Source: Neodontobutis hainanensis (taxonomy: Eukaryota; Chordata; Actinopteri; Gobiiformes; Odontobutidae). Taken from it: a stretch of DNA of 64,000 nt. The translations under genes and the position numbers were made by a program. The notes beneath the pieces are model-generated. The model saw only the letters and a list, made by a program, of their open reading frames with translations. It made no database searches and was not told the origin of the DNA. Shown piece after piece: positions 49,481 to 59,559 of this stretch; position 1 is the stretch's first letter, and every line of letters begins with the position of its first letter. The stretch is taken from assembly GCA_024349245.1 (NCBI GenBank), contig JALDNG010000005.1, positions 18,914,501 to 18,978,500 of the forward strand. The letters run 5' to 3'.

Positions 49481-51354
49481 ACCATGTTGTTTGACCTACA
49501 ATAGACACAAAATAATATCGGATAAACACTTTTTTATTTGAAGCTAGCACCAGCATCTGGTTCTGTGATACAACAAAAGGAACCCTTAGCTTTAAGTGCA
49601 AATTATAAAAGTAACCCTCTTCTGGTTTAATATAAAAACAACATCAGGTTCTCTTTGGTTTAAGTGCAACAAATAATAAAAACAAAATAACAACTATTAG
49701 GGAATGTCAAAGTTATTAAATCTTTGTGCAAAGTGTGCCTTAAATTGACCAGAAAATCGGACATAACATGTGTGACTCTGGCACTTGACTGGATAAAGTG
49801 ACTCAGTGTGGGAAAGTGCAGAAGCCTGTCATTGAGATCAGAGGAGAAAAGGTCTAGTTTTGACTAAAAAGAAGTGAGCTTTTCACCCACATCAACAACA
49901 GTCCTTTCCCTGAAGTCCCAAGTTAAGCCCATTCAAATGATAAAGAAGCTAAATCATGCAAAGCATGCAAATACACATTAGTACATGCAACGCTTTCACA
50001 GCACATATGCTGCAATTCACAAATGCAACATTGCACTGTATATTCCTAAAACCTCTGCATCACTTACACAACATGCGTACTGCAAATCAAGACACACATG
50101 CACATGGCCAACAACGTCAATTTCACAAAGCATAAGCTGCATTTCAATATGACAACACAGCACCTACAAATGTAGAAAAATGCTGCAGCACATGCCTGAC
50201 AAACATACAAAACAATCAGCATTGCATTGACAAGCTGCGCTGCAGTCAGGATTATTAATATTTATATTTTATATTCTCTGTAAGTCACAAGTAACAATCC
50301 CGATTAAAAATAGCTAATTATTATTACACACTATTATCATTATTTCATCGGCGATTGTAAGTTCCCAAGGGACCAATTAATTGACAGAGCAACGTTTTGG
50401 AGAATGCAGATGGTCATTAAGTCACTTCTTTTAATAACCATAAATAGTAAGTTTGTAGTGTAACTAAAAAAATACATTTTTCTTAGCCATTATCCTAACT
50501 ATTCTTCTCAATGTAACACTAGCTTTGACCATTTGCTTTCAAGTCATGGTGGGAGCTCAACAAAACAGCTGGTATAAGATAATTTTTGTATGTTTTATGT
50601 TGCAAAACGTAAAATAGTAACTTAGATGTATCCATAATACACTGTGTATTCTAAAAAATTATATAATATATCACCTTTAAAAAACACATATTTGCAACAA
50701 GTTTCACATGAAGCATTTCTGTCAGAAATGTCTCAGCTGAGAAAGGTGATCATTTCCTCCCTTAGTTCACAGATCCTCTTGAGTAAGTGCCTCTGAATTA
50801 ACCATCTCACATTATTGTGTAAAAGTCGGTCTACGTGCTCAGCTGACATGTCTGCAAGAAGTTTACAAAACAGTCTGTGCTGAAGGCTGGATGTTAATCT
50901 GATGAAGTTAATCACAGCCGTGACACAGTCCATTGTGTTTTTTACTTACGTCTTGATTTTGTCCGACGAGCCTCAGAGCCTGGTGAAAACCCGTTGTCAA
51001 AGCTGTTGTGAGTAGTCTTTAGGTGCCACTGTACCTAAAGACTATATTCTTGTTAACTAAGCAGACGTCACACCAGAGACTAGGATTACCTTGTACATTG
51101 GACATGTACATCTACAGTATCAGTCCATTCTTAACTGAATCTTCTTTTTTCCATGTGTCAACTTTACGTTGCTTCTCCTTTATGCTCTCTAAGCTGACCG
51201 TAAACCACTAAAGTACTGCCCTAAAGTGGAAATGTGTCGCAATTCAGCGAATGCACAGAAAATACCGGTTATTGAAAATAATATTTTTAATTTTGGGTAA
51301 ACGGGCTGCTCCAAATAGACTGCCTCTAGAATAGGCCTGAATCAGGCCATTGGA
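49481..51354. other. Unique AT-rich DNA, no gene seen
   Basis: A 66-codon minus-strand frame at 50733-50933 has no domain. No repeat partner seen. Confidence 0.4.
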
Positions 51355-51600
51355 TGCATATTCTACCCACTCACTAACAGCACATGGCTCTGACAATTAT
51401 TTTAAAGTAGGATTCATGAGACATTGACAGTTGTCGGGGTCCTCCATAACATGATTTCATTTACTTTTTGAATGTTGCCTGTAGCTTATTTAGCAGTAAT
51501 TGCCCTGAGCTAAACATCGAGCTTGTTGATAATGTTCTCTCCCGAGGCTCTGACACAAAGTATATTATTTTGGCATTTGCCAAAACCATCTGGTTTATGC
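51355..51600 (-). repeat. Dispersed repeat F, copy 3
   Basis: On the minus strand 'ccagatggttttggcaaatg' (near 51589) and 'tgctgttagtgagtgggtag' (near 51385) occur in the same order as 63715-63780, with extra sequence between. Confidence 0.4.
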
Positions 51601-52392
51601 ACAATTAGTGATTTTTGGAGCTAATGCTAATTTGTCCTTTGATAATGAACAGTAGTTTATCACTGTGGTTGGCAACTAGATGCGCACAAACTCTTAATAA
51701 TAAAGCGTAGATGACGACTAAGCTTTCGTTCAAACTAAACATTTACTAAATGAAACGTTTTTCTTCAAATGCAAGAGAGAAAAAAAAAGAAACTGGGTAA
51801 TCCCAGTATAACACAGCAACACATTCTATTAAAAATGTGAAGACTGTGTTTCGGCAAAAAGGTGGTCTAAAACAAAAAGGAGATCAACCATGTTAAAATA
51901 CATTGTTTATGGAGAAAAAAATAAAATGAACTCTTGTTCTTATTAGTATCAGATGCATATGTATGCTAAGCCATGACTTCATATTGTATTTAATCCATTG
52001 AGAAACCGTGCCCATCCGACCCGGGCCTCCACACACTCGCACACAGACTGTAAAAGGTCTCAGAGCGAGACTCTTTGTGTGTCAAACTAGTTTGAAAGGC
52101 ACTGCTGCAAACACACACACATACTACGCTGCACAATAGTACACAACTGATCAACAAGAACATTCACTCACATCGAACACACTCATCATCAACACAGTTT
52201 TATACACAAAAATAAACTGTGCGCAACAGCCATCATCACCACCAACCTCATTTCTTTATTATTAATAACATTTACTGCTCATTACAAGTGGAGCCTGACA
52301 ATACTTCAGCCAAACACAAATCAAAAGCATATCACTGTTATAGATGTTATAGAGATGTTTTGAGCTGAGGGAGGTTATTTTAAGGTTATTTT
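51601..52392. other. Unique DNA, no gene seen
   Basis: No exon or repeat partner seen. Confidence 0.4.
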
Positions 52393-52585
52393 TGTTTAGC
52401 CCAATATCACAACAACAGCCGCCTCAAAGGGCTTAACAGACTGCACTAGACAACATCCCCTGTCCTTAGACCCTCCATCAGGGTGAGGAAAAACTCCCAA
52501 GAAAAACAGCCGGGAAAAAAGAGAAACGTCAGGGAGAACCACGGAAGGAGGGATCCACTCCAGGACGGACAGGCCGTGCAGGAAT
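52393..52585 (+). repeat. Dispersed repeat R1, copy 2
   Basis: The better-preserved partner of 1070-1230: 'cctcaaagggcttaacagac', 'catcccctgtcc', 'gtgaggaaaaactccca', 'gggagaaccacggaagga' and 'gggatccactccaggacgga'. The 62-codon frame here is an artefact. Confidence 0.65.
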
Positions 52586-52873
52586 TGGGAAATCTCTTTA
52601 TAGTTTATTATTTATTAAGACAACTTGTAATCTGTAAATGGTTTATTATTCTCAAAGTTAGTTTAATCTGACCTGAAAGGTATTGTTTTGTCATGTTTTG
52701 TAAACCCTGTATTAGATTACTAACGTAAGACTTGTAAAACAAGCAATACAGAACACAGTGGTAATAAGCCCTCACCGGAGCTGTCTTCTTCAGATGAATG
52801 AGTGAGTCACTCTCAGTGGAAACAAATGCCATGTTGACAACAGTTTTGTTCAGAGGTGTTGCTTACTTTTTAA

Positions 52874-53353
52874 CACATGCGCCTACATTAACATTTAGCA
52901 GACACTTTTATCCAAAGTGACTTACAAATAAGGAAAACAAAGGAAGCAATTTTAACAACACAAGGTAACAAAAAACATAAGTGCACCAAAAAGTAGTCAG
53001 TTAAAGCCCTGCACAGTATACAAAACTAAGAATAGAAAGTTTTATTTATTACTTTTTTTTTCTTTTTTTTAAAGAAAAGAGATAGGAAGGAAGTAGAATT
53101 CAGTGTTTGTCAGTCAGGTGTTATAGAGATGTGTTTTCAGGCCTTTTTTAATGATGGCTACAGAATCTGCTGATCTTGTAGCAGCAGGTAGATCATTCCA
53201 CCAATGTGGAACAGATCCAGAGAAAGTGTGAGAGTGATTTTTTTCCTTTTTGGGATGGTACCACCAGACGTTTGCAGAGCGCAGGGATCTGGTAGAACAT
53301 AGGACCAGTGGTGGTCTTGTAGGCCAAGAGCATAGCTTTGAACTTGATGCGGA
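52874..53353 (-). mobile_element. L2/CR1-like LINE, 3' end (5' truncated)
   Basis: On the minus strand it encodes a decayed ORF2 end. One frame reads IKFKAMLLAYKTTTGP, another SGSVPHWWNDLPAATRSADS and KKGLKTHLYNT, the typical C-terminal pattern of L2/CR1-type ORF2. The 3' region ends in 'taagtcactttggataaaag' and 'tgtctgctaaatg', the same tail as type B SINEs at 14.4, 24.5 and 61.7 kb. The protein match crosses at least one frameshift. The break at 53350 is marked by a hairpin. It shares 'ctgctgatcttgtagcagca' with the relic at 62.4 kb. Confidence 0.8.
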
Positions 53354-53372
53354 CATCAAGTTCAAAGCTATG
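53331..53372. repeat. Perfect 19-bp inverted repeat at a LINE 5' break
   Basis: 'catagctttgaacttgatg' at 53331-53349 and its exact reverse complement at 53354-53372 are separated by 'cgga'. The left arm is LINE coding sequence on the minus strand; the right arm lies where the LINE stops. This is expected if first-strand DNA folded back and primed on itself during insertion. Confidence 0.9.
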
Positions 53373-53574
53373 AACTATTAAAGTAAGGTCATAAAAAATA
53401 CAATAGGAAAATTTAATTAAAGAATAAAAAGTATATGAAATATAAAAAAATACAGTATACAATATAATGTTTTATAACATTTAAATAGCTAGAAGTCCTT
53501 GATGGTTTACAGATGAATGTAATCACGTGTTAGCAGCAGCAGTGGTTGTGGCGCTTTTATTAGCTGAGAAAACA

Positions 53575-53640
53575 GAAAGTCCTAGGAGCAAACCCACAAC
53601 CTTCTCACTCTGATACAAGAGTTCACTGTGCACCGCTGCT
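53575..53640 (-). mobile_element. Possible SINE head fragment
   Basis: On the minus strand 'gagaaggttgtgggtttgct' resembles the B-box region of SINE type A ('gaaggtcgtgagttc'). Short and diverged. Confidence 0.35.
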
Positions 53641-53939
53641 TTTATGTATCTGTTTATTTATTTTTATACAAAATTTGTCTGTAATTAATTGTGGGGAAAA
53701 AAATACAATAATTGTACAGGGAAACCTGTTTTCTTGTTCATATGACAAAAAAACATCTTAAATTGGGTCTTTCTACAATAATGTTATTAGGGATAAATAT
53801 TTTTTACTCTGTATAATCCAATCAGTTGCAGGCTCAAACATGGAGCAGTGACTCTTGCCGCCTGTTTGTCAATGGCCTTCTCTGTGGAAGATAAAGTAGC
53901 CTAGCTGTCGTCCTGTCACTCATTTACATTTCTCTTGCT
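53641..53939. other. Unique AT-rich DNA
   Basis: No exon or repeat partner seen. Confidence 0.4.
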
Positions 53940-54640
53940 TTGCTTAATTCCATCTCTTCATTAGCACTCGCTGAAGATAAGAACATTGATCAGTCCAACG
54001 CTCATCTGGACTCTTCGTGTTTTCCTCCCGTCTGAGCTGTCGATAACTCACTCCTGTTGCACACCCTGCACGGTTGTGCAGCGATAAAAAAAACACAAGG
54101 TTGGACAGGCAGCCCCCTCCCCCGCAGCTAATTGGCATCAGGCAGAGAAACACTCTTATAACTTCATAACTTCTGTAGTCATGCCTTGTGCACAGCTCCA
54201 CATCGGGTGTTGTAAAAATTTACATTTTAATGAAATATTTGAATAAGCACTTGAAATTCACTCTAGCAGGTCTCCCGCTTCTAAAACCAACATTTCATGT
54301 TTGTGTTTTGAATGGCAGCATCAGAGAAATTAGCATGCCAGTCATACAGATTAGGAGGCATCAGTGTAAACTCAGAGGCCTCTCCCATCAGGCTTGAGCA
54401 GGTAAATACCCTCCGTGACATCTTTAAATGCTACTGTTTTTTTTTTACACAGCGTACTCATTTAACAGACCGAGAGAACGTCCACATACAAGTCGCTCTG
54501 TCGCACGAGCAGCTGACATTTCTGCAGTGCTGAGTGACACTGGTAAATCATGAAGAAGAGAAAAGCTGCAGAAATTATGGATTGTGTAGATTATCATGAA
54601 TATTGCATGCAGGTTAAATATGTTCTTTGGGGTCTGGATG
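53940..54640. promoter_or_regulatory. Candidate conserved non-coding element cluster
   Basis: A 700-base repeat-free block. Motifs include 'gcagctaattggcatcaggc' (54123), 'gagaaattagcatgccagtc' (54325) and 'tgaatattgcatgcaggtta' (54597, octamer/POU-like). No protein domain in the 69-85-codon frames. It has one of the clearest enhancer-like textures in the window, but conservation is untested. Confidence 0.33.
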
Positions 54641-54899
54641 TATAGGTGACATTAAAGCTCTGTCTTATCATGTGAATAATTTTATGCTGTTAAATATTGC
54701 CATTGTTTTTTTTAAATGTCACATTTTGTATTGTTTTAATTGCTTGTAGAAACAATTGAAATTCTCAAAGCTAACTTGGGTCAAAAACTTAATTTCTAGA
54801 GATTAATCTTGTGAGTTATACTGACCAATTAAATAAACAATAGCAACAGCTTTTTAAACTTGTGACAACCTCCATTAGAAGGCTGTTACTGTGGTGAAA
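54641..54899. other. Unique AT-rich DNA
   Basis: The sequence just upstream of the LINE; I looked for the missing 5' half of the Tc1-like element here and did not see it. Confidence 0.4.
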
Positions 54900-57027
54900 G
54901 TGTCTCTGCAGAGGCCTCGCACTGAGGGTCGTGGTGGAGGAATGCTGTCATATACCAGCAAAGCCTCAAACCCCAGCTACTCTCCATTCCTGCTGTCCCA
55001 TCTTTTAAACACTTGTCTTTTAAAATTCCTCATTCCAATCCCCGGACCATTACCCAAACCCAATAAATCCTTCCTGTCAGATTTTTCTGAATTCCTTACT
55101 CACCTATCCTCAGGTTGTCCTTCCATACTCCTTATGGGTGACTTCAACATTCACATTGACTCCCCAAACTTCACAGCTGCAACGGACTTCCTGCACATCC
55201 TAAACTGTTTTAACTTCACCCAACATGTTAATTTTCCCACTCACAGTTGCAGACACACATGGACTTAGTTTGCTCTGCCGGCCTTCATATTAAAACAATC
55301 ACACACTTGGACCCCAGAATCTCAGATCATCTGGCTATAACGATGCACACTGACATACCCAGCTCCAAATCTAAGCAAATGTGTACCATTACCTTCAGAA
55401 ATATTAGGTCCCTGTCCACCTGCATATCTGACACTTTAGCTGCATCTATACTCCCTGAACAACCATCCATACATGACAAGGTAACACTATTCAACAATAC
55501 ACTCTCCACTTGCCTCTGTTAAAACAAAGACTGTTAAATTCCCTCACTCTGCCCCCTGGTACACCTCAGACCTACATGCACTCAAAAAACAACACAGACA
55601 ACTGGAACGCCTCTACAAGAAAACAGGACTAACAGTACACGCTCAAGCCTACAAAGACTTCACCCACTTGTACAAAACAGCTGTCAGTAAAGCCCATTCT
55701 TCATTCTACTCTGATATCATACACACTGGTTCTTCAAATCCACGCACTCTGTTCTCTACAATAAACAAAGTCCGTAACCCAATGGATAACGTCACTCATT
55801 CATTCACCACAGAGAAAAGCAATAACTTCCTGTTGTTCTTTCAGACTAAAATAGACAACATTCACAAACTGCGTTCCATAAACCCATCCATCCCCCTTGA
55901 ATCCATAACCACCTACGACCTAAACAAACTACTCTCCGGTATAAAACTCTCCACCTGCCCCCTGGACCCCATCCCATCCTCACTGCTCAAATCATGTCTC
56001 CCGTCTCACTCCACTCATCCTGGACATTATAAACTGCTCTCTCACATCTGGTCCTGTTCTACTCTTAGACGTTCCACCCTCACACCAATTCTCAAAAAAC
56101 CCAGGCCTAAACCCTGATAACCCAGAAAATCTCCGTCCCATATGAAATCTTCCATTTCTCTCCAAAATCTTGGAACAATCTGTTGCCTCTCAACTCCAGT
56201 AATATCTACACTCTAATCAGTTTTATGAAATCTTTTAATCCGGCTTCCGCACTCACCACAGGACTGAAACAGCCCTTCTCAAAGTCACAAACGACCTCCT
56301 CTTAGCTTCTGACTCCGGTTTTCTTTCCATAGTCCTGCTCCTGGACCTTAGTGCTGCCTTTGACGCCATAGACCATTCCATCCTCCTCCATCGTCTACAG
56401 TCCGACATCGGCATAACTGGCTCAGCACTCTCCTGGTTTAAATCCTACCTCTCTGACAGATTCCATTACATCTCTATTAACAACTGCACATCTCGTACTG
56501 TCCCTGTAACACATGGTGTCCCCCAGGGCTCGGTGCTTGGTCCCCTTCTGTTTATACTGTACATGTTACCCCTTGGTCATATCATCCGTCGTCATGGACT
56601 TAATTTTCACTGCTTTCACTTCCAACAGCTCCACTGGCTTTACTTCAGTAGTATCCACTTCAAGGTCCTCCTCATCACCTACAAAGTCCTAAATAACCTT
56701 GCTCCCCCATACCTCTCAGATCTCCTTCAACGGCATTGCCCCTCCCACCGTCTCCGATCCCCTGACTCCAATCTACTCACCCCCCATCAACAAATCCTAG
56801 CATCGTACCTCTGGAACTCCCTCCCTCCACAAATCCGAACCTCTGACTCACTCGAAACATTTAAGAAACAGATAAAAACACACCCTTTCAAGAAATGTTA
56901 CAACCTGTCATAAACTCTTTTACAATTGTTGTTTTGTTTATTGTTCTGTTGTATGTATTTTATGTATGTAAAGCGTCTTTGCGTCTCCTGAAAAGCGATA
57001 TATACATTTGATGTTTTATTATTATTA
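54900..57027 (+). mobile_element. L2-type LINE, defective ORF2
   Basis: In order: an endonuclease part (ILLMGDFNIHID at about 55129-55164, then ISDHLAI at about 55318), a linker (SSFYSDIIHTGSSNPRTLFS), the RT N-terminal region (CPLDPIPSSLLK), RT motif A (LLLDLSAAFDAIDHSIL, near 56335) and motif B (GVPQGSVLGPLLF, near 56517). After LNFHC at about 56613 the sequence jumps to QQLHWL, so the YADD catalytic motif and following residues are deleted. The C-terminal end (WNSLPPQIRTSDSLETFKKQ) is intact. There are frameshifts near 55250, 55520 and 56110 and several stops. The 3' tail 'tgtaaagcgtctttgcgtct' ends with ATT repeats. Incapable of transposition. Confidence 0.88.
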
Positions 57028-57359
57028 AATACTGGCCTCCTGACCTCAATATCTCTGAGCCACTCTGGGGAGATCTCAAATGTGCAGTTCATGCAAGACA
57101 GCCCAAGAATTTACAGGAACTGGAGGCTTTTTGCCAAAAAGAATGGGCAGCTTTACCATCCAACCAGCTGTCATTGATGTTAAGGTGGCAATAGACAGTA
57201 AACTTTTGATCAGGGTCTTTTGGGTAGCTTTTGTTGTCATTATGATTTTAAAGAGTTTGACAATAAATGGCTTTATCCCCAACCACTAACTATTAGTATA
57301 GGAAAAGTTTTTGTGTTACCAAAAATCTGCCAGTGTTTGTAAACTTATGAGCGGAACTG
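57028..57359 (+). mobile_element. Tc1-like DNA transposon, 3' end only
   Basis: The reading frame from 57029 gives WPPDLNISEPLWGDLKCAVH, then QEFTG/ NLQELEAFCQKEWAALPSNQ, the C-terminal part of a Tc1/mariner transposase with the last acidic catalytic residue (E of 'SEPLWGDLK', normally 'NPIENLWGDLK') still visible. A non-coding stretch leads to 'taaacttatgagcggaactg', an end like the Tc1 'cttatgagcacaactg' terminal repeat, then TA at 57360-57361. The 5' two thirds are absent: the LINE tail ends right where this begins. Confidence 0.8.
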
Positions 57360-57361
57360 TA

Positions 57362-57593
57362 AGACTCTATACTACATAAGACACTTATTAGGAAACTGTC
57401 GGCTTCACAAGAGACATCTGTCGTAGCATAGTGATAAGAGCCATAAAAACGTAAAACAACAATCTATGCGTTGTGTGTTTCTAAACTCAAGCAATATTTG
57501 TTTACCCGTGTACTTCCTCCGTTCACTCTTCTTTGTGTGTTTAATTGGCCTTGACTTTGTGCATTTGTTCCAAAATTCCAAACTATTGGCAAT
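57362..57593. other. Unclassified DNA
   Basis: No exon or repeat partner seen. Confidence 0.35.
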
Positions 57594-58086
57594 GGCGCTT
57601 TCACACTACAAACGAACCAGACCTTGGCTCAGTTTGGTCCAACTCTTTTTGCCGGACCAAAGAGCAGCTGTTTGGTCTGAGCTTTCACACCTGCACTGAA
57701 AGCACCCCAAAAAACAAAATACCTTAGTTTATGTTAAGATAACAATCATAGCTTACAGCTGGCGTCGACAGCCACTTATTTATGCTAATGTTAATAAACT
57801 AAAAGTTTTTCAGAAAAATGTGGGGTGTGCAAATTAGCGGTCCGAACTCTGGCCTTACTGACTTGTTGTGTCCAATAATGTGGCAGCACTGACAGGTCTG
57901 GGTGTGTTTAACGTTTAAAGATGCAGTTGCTGATGTAGTGACATGAAGCTGCTCTGATTGAATAAAACTGCAGTTGATCAATCACTGACCAGGTATTCAT
58001 TTAAAGTAGCTGCCCTTTTGTAAACGCTTTCCACAAGAGCCCTCCAGATGGTTTTGTGGAACAATTCTATCTGGCAGAGTCAGGTT
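57594..58086 (-). repeat. Dispersed repeat X, longest copy
   Basis: Left part (57594-57705) matches 28526-28620: 'aaccagaccttggctcagtt', 'gaccaaagagcag', 'gctttcacac'. Right part (57835-58086) matches 3689-3966 inverted. 'ctttcacactacaaacgaac' and 'gtctgagctttcacacctgc' face each other, a texture seen in non-autonomous DNA transposons of fish. No coding capacity. Exact ends were not resolved. Confidence 0.55.
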
Positions 58087-58144
58087 AACTTACAGACACT
58101 TTGCCCTTAAAATGAACAGTTTTATAATATCACATATACATAAA

Positions 58145-58397
58145 AGAGTGGTTAGCACTCCTGCCTCCTAACAAGAAGGTTGTGAGTTCAGACCACGGCT
58201 GGCCAACTCAAACATCCTTGGCCGGCCAGCTCCCCTCCAGCTTCCTTCTCTCGTCCAGAAACATGCATGTATAAGTCATTTGGCAAATCTAAAATATCTC
58301 TAGTGAAAGAATGTGTGAGTGAACGTTTGTCTGTCTGTATGTCTCTAAGGTTCAGCCGTGCAGCAAGCTGGCCATTGTCCAGGGTGTACCCCACCTA
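58145..58397 (+). mobile_element. SINE type A, 5' portion of a split copy
   Basis: 'agagtggttagcactcctgc', 'aagaaggttgtgagttcaga' (B box), 'ccagcttccttctctcgtcc', 'cagccgtgcagcaagctggc' and 'cattgtccagggtgtacccc' follow the type A order. It stops at 'cccaccta', where the 558-bp element begins, and resumes at 58956. Confidence 0.8.
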
Positions 58398-58955
58398 ACC
58401 CCCTAATTACACTGTACACTTCTGCAAAGCAAGACCACTCCACTGCAAACAGGCTTCCTTTCTAGCAAATGAGAGCACTTCCACTGCACGCACTGTGTTA
58501 CGGCTGTGATCCGACAGTTTTGCAATTTGCATCAATCTACACAGATCACATTGTATCGGACCTGAAACCAAATGAGTACAACATCCGGAATTTCAAAGTA
58601 ATACAAAAATATACAAACACATCTTCTTTATTTGAGTATTTATATTTTTATTACACATAAACATTAAATGCAATAAGATCTGTAAAAACAAAGCTTTTTT
58701 TGTGACGAGGAAAAACACCTGAAGTGATGTTTATTTGAACAAAAAAGTGATCTCAAATTGAACTTTTCTCTTCTGAATAAACACGTGTTTTGGTCCCGCA
58801 CACGTCTTTATCAACAACTTTTATCACACATTCTTGTACTTCCCGCACATGCTCTTCTGAATGCTCAGGGCTCCACACTGCAGCAGATCAGGGACCGATG
58901 GTCTGCGAAGTTGTTCGCCAACACTGCACGAATGTGTGCATTGTAACTTGGGGGT
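58398..58955. mobile_element. 558-bp inverted-repeat element (MITE-like) with TA duplication
   Basis: It starts 'acccccta.ttacactgtac' and ends with the inverse 'gtaacttgggggt'; about 20 of the first 26 end positions pair. TA at 58396-58397 and 58956-58957 flanks it. Removing one TA and the element restores a continuous type A SINE (58145-59033). No transposase is encoded; frames are at most 63 codons. TA duplication fits Tc1/mariner-type mobilisation, but the 'accccc' end does not match the 'cagt' end usual for Tc1, so the superfamily is open. Confidence 0.8.
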
Positions 58956-59033
58956 TAGGCCCAAAGTTTCTGGGATAGGCTCCAGTCACCAGCGACTCCT
59001 AACAGGACTAAGCAGAAGAAAATAAATGAATGA
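58956..59033 (+). mobile_element. SINE type A, 3' portion of the split copy
   Basis: 'ggcccaaagtttctgggata', 'ggctccagtcaccagcgac', 'cctaacaggactaagcagaa' and 'aaataaatgaatga' complete the SINE that begins at 58145. Confidence 0.8.
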
Positions 59034-59559
59034 CACTAACACTAATCGGAATAGACTCTGAAAAAAGCGTACGTTTTACTTGCTAATGTAGGCTTTAAAC
59101 TGTGAACAGTCACACTCCTCAGTTCACAGCATATGCTTTCAGCCTCTGTTCTGACCAGTTCATCTGTGGTCCACATCTAAATAAACGTTAAAAAAAAATA
59201 TGTGGGAAAATGTGCAATGAGCCAGCTTTACTTAGATGTTTGACAGTGCTACTGTTTAAGTGGGGGAGAAGAAAATGTATGTATATATGCATTTTCTGTT
59301 AAGATGTTAACTGTTTTGGCCTTGCTTTTTTTTACTTACTCCAACAGTCCCCTGCTCAGAGGGACCTGAACACCTTCAAAGTCATATTTTTCCATAAACA
59401 TTACACCAGGCCAGTGATTTACATCCTGAAAAACAACTGCTTTAGATCTATATTATTTTAGTAAACTTTGAAAAAACCCAAACACCACATGAAGATTAAA
59501 CAAATCAAACCAGTAGGGCCACACCTCTGCGCTTTTCTGATGGGCCCTATTATCCTTTA
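59034..59559. other. Unique AT-rich DNA, no gene seen
   Basis: No exon or repeat partner seen. Confidence 0.4.

Noticed and set aside
49171..49485. Polytyrosine and valine/isoleucine frames
   Set aside because: Translation of a trinucleotide array on the two strands.
53354..53462. Extension of the LINE protein frame beyond the hairpin
   Set aside because: The frame stays open by chance; the peptide upstream of the hairpin does not resemble LINE protein.
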